Assembly: GCA_031761405.1 (NCBI GenBank) | Contig: JASEVX010000010.1 | Location: 8,502,486 to 8,566,485 of the forward strand | DNA length: 64,000 bases | Direction of reading: 5' to 3' | From: Serripes groenlandicus | Lineage: Eukaryota > Mollusca > Bivalvia > Cardiida > Cardiidae | In this document: positions 63,874 through 64,000 of the stretch, piece after piece | How positions within the stretch are numbered: the first letter of the stretch is position 1 | How the letters are laid out: each line of letters opens with the position of its first letter | Translations under genes and position numbers: made by a program | Notes under the pieces: generated by a model | What the model was told of the DNA's origin: nothing | Databases searched by the model: none | The model's input: only the letters and a program-made list of their open reading frames with translations

Positions 63874-64000
63874 CTGAAAAGAAACAGGACATGATCGTAC
63901 ACTTGTACATTTAATCAAGATAGGTTCCGTTAGACTTGTTCTTACATCGATACACCCACATTGTGTACACTGAGAACACTCTGTATAAGCCGTACATGCA

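Overview
The window is nuclear DNA from an animal, most likely a mollusc and probably a heterodont bivalve. The evidence is AT-rich sequence with a spliced gene, tRNA-derived SINEs of molluscan type, short palindromic MITEs in great number, and tandem-core elements resembling the bivalve 'pearl'/Helitron-like group. The species cannot be named from the sequence alone. There is no operon, CRISPR, phage or bacterial feature.

One gene can be read with confidence: a CRAL-TRIO (SEC14-type lipid-transfer) protein on the minus strand. I assembled eight coding exons by matching splice sites and reading phase: 45452-45467, 40891-41037, 40005-40164, 38444-38505, 36406-36617, 31958-32068, 28597-28720 and 25579-25718. 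They sum to 972 nt and predict 323 residues from MAELT to a C-terminal SFRKLNVD. A possible terminal exon of a second, unidentified gene lies at 63673-63873. The remaining recognisable coding sequence is transposon debris: non-LTR reverse transcriptase fragments at 7657-7788, 21172-21354 and 50241-51199, and a decayed Tc1/mariner transposase at 26291-26692.

Layout. 1-6.3 kb: a 4.6-kb satellite of ~60/50-bp hairpin units between inverted arms. 6.3-15 kb: MITEs, a SINE, and a LINE-like element interrupted by a 2.6-kb Helitron-like insertion. 15.5-17.2 kb: a 44-bp satellite. 17.5-19.7 kb: a second, inverted copy of the LINE-like element, inserted in a MITE. 20-25 kb: SINEs, a LINE fragment, a 71-bp array and a 69-bp array. 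25.5-45.5 kb: the CRAL-TRIO gene, with introns full of repeats (Tc1 tandem duplication, 32-bp, 66-bp, 62-bp and 31-bp arrays). 40.0-49.9 kb recurs at 51.4-62.2 kb in the same orientation across a 200-N gap. This is either an uncollapsed haplotype or a tandem segmental duplication, and it carries second copies of exons 1, 2 and part of 3. The right end holds a tandem-core element and a GACA microsatellite.

The most interesting observation is that tandem arrays here appear to be seeded at 5' splice sites of the CRAL-TRIO gene family. The 69-bp array at 23.3-24.4 kb repeats the end of CRAL-TRIO exon 7 plus its GTAAGT donor. An intronic array next to exon 4 repeats that exon's donor. Several insertions can be read against their empty sites inside the window (Helitron-like, MITE, SINE, LINE-like), so this stretch is a useful record of repeat birth.
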